Positions 61,868 through 64,000 of a stretch of DNA of 64,000 bases are shown here, piece by piece. Every line of letters starts with the position of its first letter. Positions within the stretch are counted from its first letter, which is position 1. The DNA comes from Exiguobacterium indicum HHS 31 (GTDB lineage: Bacteria > Bacillota > Bacilli > Exiguobacteriales > Exiguobacteriaceae). Below the pieces are notes generated by a model that was not told where the DNA came from, did not search any database, and was given only the letters and a program-made list of their open reading frames with translations. The position numbers and the translations under genes were made by a program. Location of the stretch: positions 1,054,001-1,118,000 of the forward strand of contig NZ_MPSZ01000001.1 in assembly GCF_001939065.1 (NCBI RefSeq), read 5' to 3'.

Positions 61868-62488
61868 TCAAAAAGTGTCTGAATTGAAATATAGTTCGTC
61901 CACTGCCTTTAAATAATCGATGGCAGGGTACGCGCCAGTCTCGACTTTGATACCGTCTCGTTCAATGACCGTCAGCGGAATAGATTTTCGTCCGCTTTCT
62001 AGCTGATCCCACCAGGGGAACACGTGCTCGACTGAAAGCACATATTGCACATTATACAGACTGAAACGAATGATGACAAAACAAATTCCTCCATGTTCGA
62101 CACATTGGCGCATGTGTGCGATTTGATGGGGGTGAAAATTTTTTATCGGGAAGGATGTTTTATTCGTCGTCTCCTTCGCTTCGAAATCAATATATTTTCC
62201 GCGATAAACACCGTTATAGTCCGTCGTCGACGGTTGCTTGAAATAGGCTTCCTTGACGACCGCTGCCGACCGTTTTGGATAATCGACTTGGACGATTTGT
62301 AACGGAGTGGGTTTCTTGTGAATGATTGCCCGATTATGGGTCAGGTAAAACGTATTACTTTCATTCAATAATTTTTCGAGCGTCATCCCTCGATTCGAAA
62401 AGGTCGAATCGGTTGATCGCGCCTTCTTGATTCGGGTTCCATGCGACTCGAGTGGCTTTTGAAATTTTTTCCCGTTCGGGTAATTCAA
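61868..62488 (-). CDS. recU: Holliday junction resolvase RecU
   Basis: A 206-residue RecU, which cleaves Holliday junctions during recombination and chromosome segregation. The catalytic segment [25 protein letters not shown] contains the nuclease acidic residues and lysine (D...E-x-K). [15 protein letters not shown] near the start is also conserved. The start is TTG at 62488 with AGGAGGGGAATCG before it; this gives the family-typical beginning NYPNGKKF. It precedes ponA by 20 bases in the same direction. TGGTACAAT, an extended -10, lies upstream at 62513-62521. Confidence 0.95.
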   Translation of the reverse strand: MNYPNGKKFQKPLESHGTRIKKARSTDSTFSNRGMTLEKLLNESNTFYLTHNRAIIHKKPTPLQIVQVDYPKRSAAVVKEAYFKQPSTTDYNGVYRGKYIDFEAKETTNKTSFPIKNFHPHQIAHMRQCVEHGGICFVIIRFSLYNVQYVLSVEHVFPWWDQLESGRKSIPLTVIERDGIKVETGAYPAIDYLKAVDELYFNSDTF

Positions 62489-62568
62489 AACGATTCCCCT
62501 CCTATCGCGTTTATTGTACCATGATATGTGATTGTACCGTATCGGCCGAGAGGAGTAGTTAAAAACCA

Positions 62569-62871
62569 ATGACAATTGAACCGTTATTACAAGAGATTGA
62601 ACGTATTTATCAAGAAGGACGTGCCGGAACCGAATATGACTTCAATCGTGACGTCGTACCGTTCGTTGAACGAGCGGATCAACTGATTGCACAGTGGCAA
62701 ACGAATGCCCAGGATAGTCCTTACTTACGACCTAGCATGGTCGAAAGCGCCGTGGATCAACTAAAGCAAATTTCCGTTCAAGCATTTCAGCCAAAAACGA
62801 GTCTGAAACGCTTCAATGAAACGATTAAATCCGTTCGTTATATCGATCGCTTGATGAATGGTGAAGAATAA
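62569..62871 (+). CDS. YppE-like DUF1798 protein
   Basis: A 100-residue all-helical protein that fits the YppE/DUF1798 family found beside recU and ponA in Bacillales ([21 protein letters not shown]-like middle and [21 protein letters not shown] end). The function is unknown. It is divergent from recU, 80 bases apart. The ribosome site is weak (GAGGAGTAG 12 bases before the ATG). Confidence 0.78.
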   Translation: MTIEPLLQEIERIYQEGRAGTEYDFNRDVVPFVERADQLIAQWQTNAQDSPYLRPSMVESAVDQLKQISVQAFQPKTSLKRFNETIKSVRYIDRLMNGEE

Positions 62872-63046
62872 CGATTAAAAAACAGGAATTATCTTCCTTA
62901 AGTCGAACACCTAATCATACGAGAGAATGTTTCTACGGTTTCACTTATCAGGCTATAGCTTTTCAGCCGCCTAGCGTGTAAAGTGGCATCAAGAGCATTT
63001 CTTTCGAAAAGACTGTGTAATTATTGTGCAATTGGAGGAGATTCAT
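62872..63046 (+). other. Gene-free leader before the DUF3800 gene
   Basis: This stretch can pair CACTT (62952-62956 region) with AAGTG about 35 bases later, enclosing an AGGC/GCCT helix. It matches no riboswitch that I know. No clear promoter or terminator was found after yppE. Confidence 0.3.
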
Positions 63047-63961
63047 TTGAACAAACGGGTACAATCGAACGTCAAAGGCGTTGACGTCAAAGGATTTCCT
63101 AAGAATTCAACCCCTGCCCCGAAGAAATACATCATGTTCGTTGATGAAACTGGGACACCGAAAGGGAATACACAATTCAACTTAACGGGTGTCTTGATGG
63201 AATATAAATATGCCATCGATTCGGACGAGACCGGTGAACCAAGTCCGCTTCGTCAACGTTTGATGGATTTTAAGGCAAAAGTTTTTGAAGATCCGCATAT
63301 TCCGCTTCATTTGAAGGAGATTTTAAAAGCGGAGCATCCGTACGGTAAAGAAGATGGCATCACGATCGATATGTTACGACATTTCTGGATCGCCTTGCCG
63401 GAATTTTTAGTTGATATTGATTGTACGATCGTCAGCGTCGAAGTCGATAAACAGAAGCTACAAGACTTCTTCTCGACACCGAAGGATCCGTATGTCGTTG
63501 CCTTCGCTCATTTGATGAAGTCATTTTATTCCTTCCTCGATGAGACAGAAGCAACGAGTGCGCGTGTTGTTCTTGAAAGCCGTGATGATTATCAAAACTT
63601 GCTCATTCAAAAGGCGTTCTTCGATATCTTCAATTCGGGAACGGTCCATCTCGACGTCGAAAAAAGTCGTCAAAAAATCAAAGGCTTCATCTTTGCTGAA
63701 AAAGACAGCGACCTCTACCAATCTGGTCTTGAGATTGCCGACTTGGTCTGCTTACCTTTATCTCGCGTTCGTCGTGGTGTCATCGAGGTAAAACCCCGGT
63801 TTGTCCATTATGGGGACGAAAACCGGATTTTTAAAGCCATCAAAGATAAGATTTACATTCGCCGTGATAGTCCGGACCAAGATTTCCGAAACTGGGGATT
63901 CAAAAAAGTACCAATCACGAAAAAGCGTCGTGAATGGTCCGATACTCCTTGGAATGGATGA
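63047..63961 (+). CDS. DUF3800 domain protein
   Basis: A 304-residue protein of the DUF3800 family, thought to have an RNase H-like fold. The conserved acidic motifs are YIMFVDETGTP near residue 25, ARVVLESRDDYQN in the middle and DLYQSGLEIADLVCLPLSR towards the end. The start codon is TTG at 63047 with GGAGGAGATTCAT before it. DUF3800 genes often lie in variable or defence-related loci, but here the gene stands alone beside housekeeping genes. A nuclease role is inference. Confidence 0.8.
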   Translation: MNKRVQSNVKGVDVKGFPKNSTPAPKKYIMFVDETGTPKGNTQFNLTGVLMEYKYAIDSDETGEPSPLRQRLMDFKAKVFEDPHIPLHLKEILKAEHPYGKEDGITIDMLRHFWIALPEFLVDIDCTIVSVEVDKQKLQDFFSTPKDPYVVAFAHLMKSFYSFLDETEATSARVVLESRDDYQNLLIQKAFFDIFNSGTVHLDVEKSRQKIKGFIFAEKDSDLYQSGLEIADLVCLPLSRVRRGVIEVKPRFVHYGDENRIFKAIKDKIYIRRDSPDQDFRNWGFKKVPITKKRREWSDTPWNG

Positions 63962-63964
63962 TAT

Positions 63965-64000
63965 GCAAAAAAAAGTGGATCCGATCTCGGATCCACTTTT
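63965..64000 (+). terminator. Terminator after the DUF3800 gene
   Basis: A 14-bp perfect stem AAAAGTGGATCCGA / TCGGATCCACTTTT (63971-63984 with 63987-64000) with a two-base loop; the window ends inside its T run. Confidence 0.85.

Noticed and set aside
62872-63046. Purine or c-di-GMP riboswitch in the DUF3800 leader
   Set aside because: Some short words resemble parts of the purine aptamer, but the conserved loops and helix order are absent.

Overview
The window looks like chromosomal DNA of a low-to-mid GC member of the Bacillales. Many genes match Bacillus subtilis families (YteA, YpiP, YhaM, XpaC/TelA, YocH-like 3D protein, YkvS, GpsB, YpsA, MrfA/MrfB, PonA, RecU, YppE). The ponA-recU-yppE order and the mrfA-mrfB-ypsA-gpsB operon are Bacillales-like arrangements. 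Overall gene style, tight ATGA overlaps and absence of obvious sporulation operons make an Exiguobacterium-like host my best guess, but this is an impression and not proven here. No phage, insertion sequence, CRISPR array or rRNA was seen.

Layout. 1-2.8 kb: 5' part of an aldehyde dehydrogenase, a YteA-type zinc-finger protein and an orphan protein. 2.9-8.4 kb: a complete mannitol PTS system on the minus strand (stand-alone EIIB, mtlR, mtlA, mtlF, mtlD) with a cre-like site and an MtlR-like operator before mtlA. 8.6-14.5 kb: glutamate synthase gltB-gltD. 14.8-16.3 kb: an amino-acid ABC transporter lacking its ATPase gene. 16.4-19.0 kb: an EAL/GGDEF protein and an azoreductase. 19.0-23.9 kb: an AT-rich accessory block with five tandem PlcR-like HTH/TPR regulators behind an unusual 71-nt tRNA with anticodon GGU. 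24-32 kb: a C-S lyase/aminotransferase, a proline symporter, a methyltransferase, a GNAT protein, a queuosine-precursor transporter, a PilZ protein, an unexplained 150-bp folded element and an alpha-glucosidase with catabolite and LacI-type operators. 32.4-38.8 kb: thyA-dfrA, a diguanylate cyclase, fumC and a CNNM/CBS protein. 38.9-42.9 kb: RNase H-like, COG0523 GTPase, YhaM-like nuclease and a dCMP deaminase. 42.9-52 kb: TelA/XpaC, an NSS transporter, a lipid kinase with an OpuC/EgtUV-type ABC importer, and a 3D-domain cell-wall protein behind two WalR-type boxes. 52-64 kb: an FAD monooxygenase, gpsB-ypsA-mrfB-mrfA, the class A penicillin-binding protein with a repetitive tail, recU, yppE and a DUF3800 protein.

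Working together. Carbon supply is organised around CcpA-like cre sites near ald, mtlA, gltB and the alpha-glucosidase. Cell-wall growth and its coordination are represented by PBP1, GpsB and the 3D protein, and DNA repair by RecU and MrfAB. Cyclic-di-GMP enzymes and a PilZ receptor occur at three separate loci. The least ordinary parts are the five-gene PlcR-like array with its tRNA/terminator leader, the EIIB protein translationally coupled to mtlR, and the folded element at about 30.4 kb.
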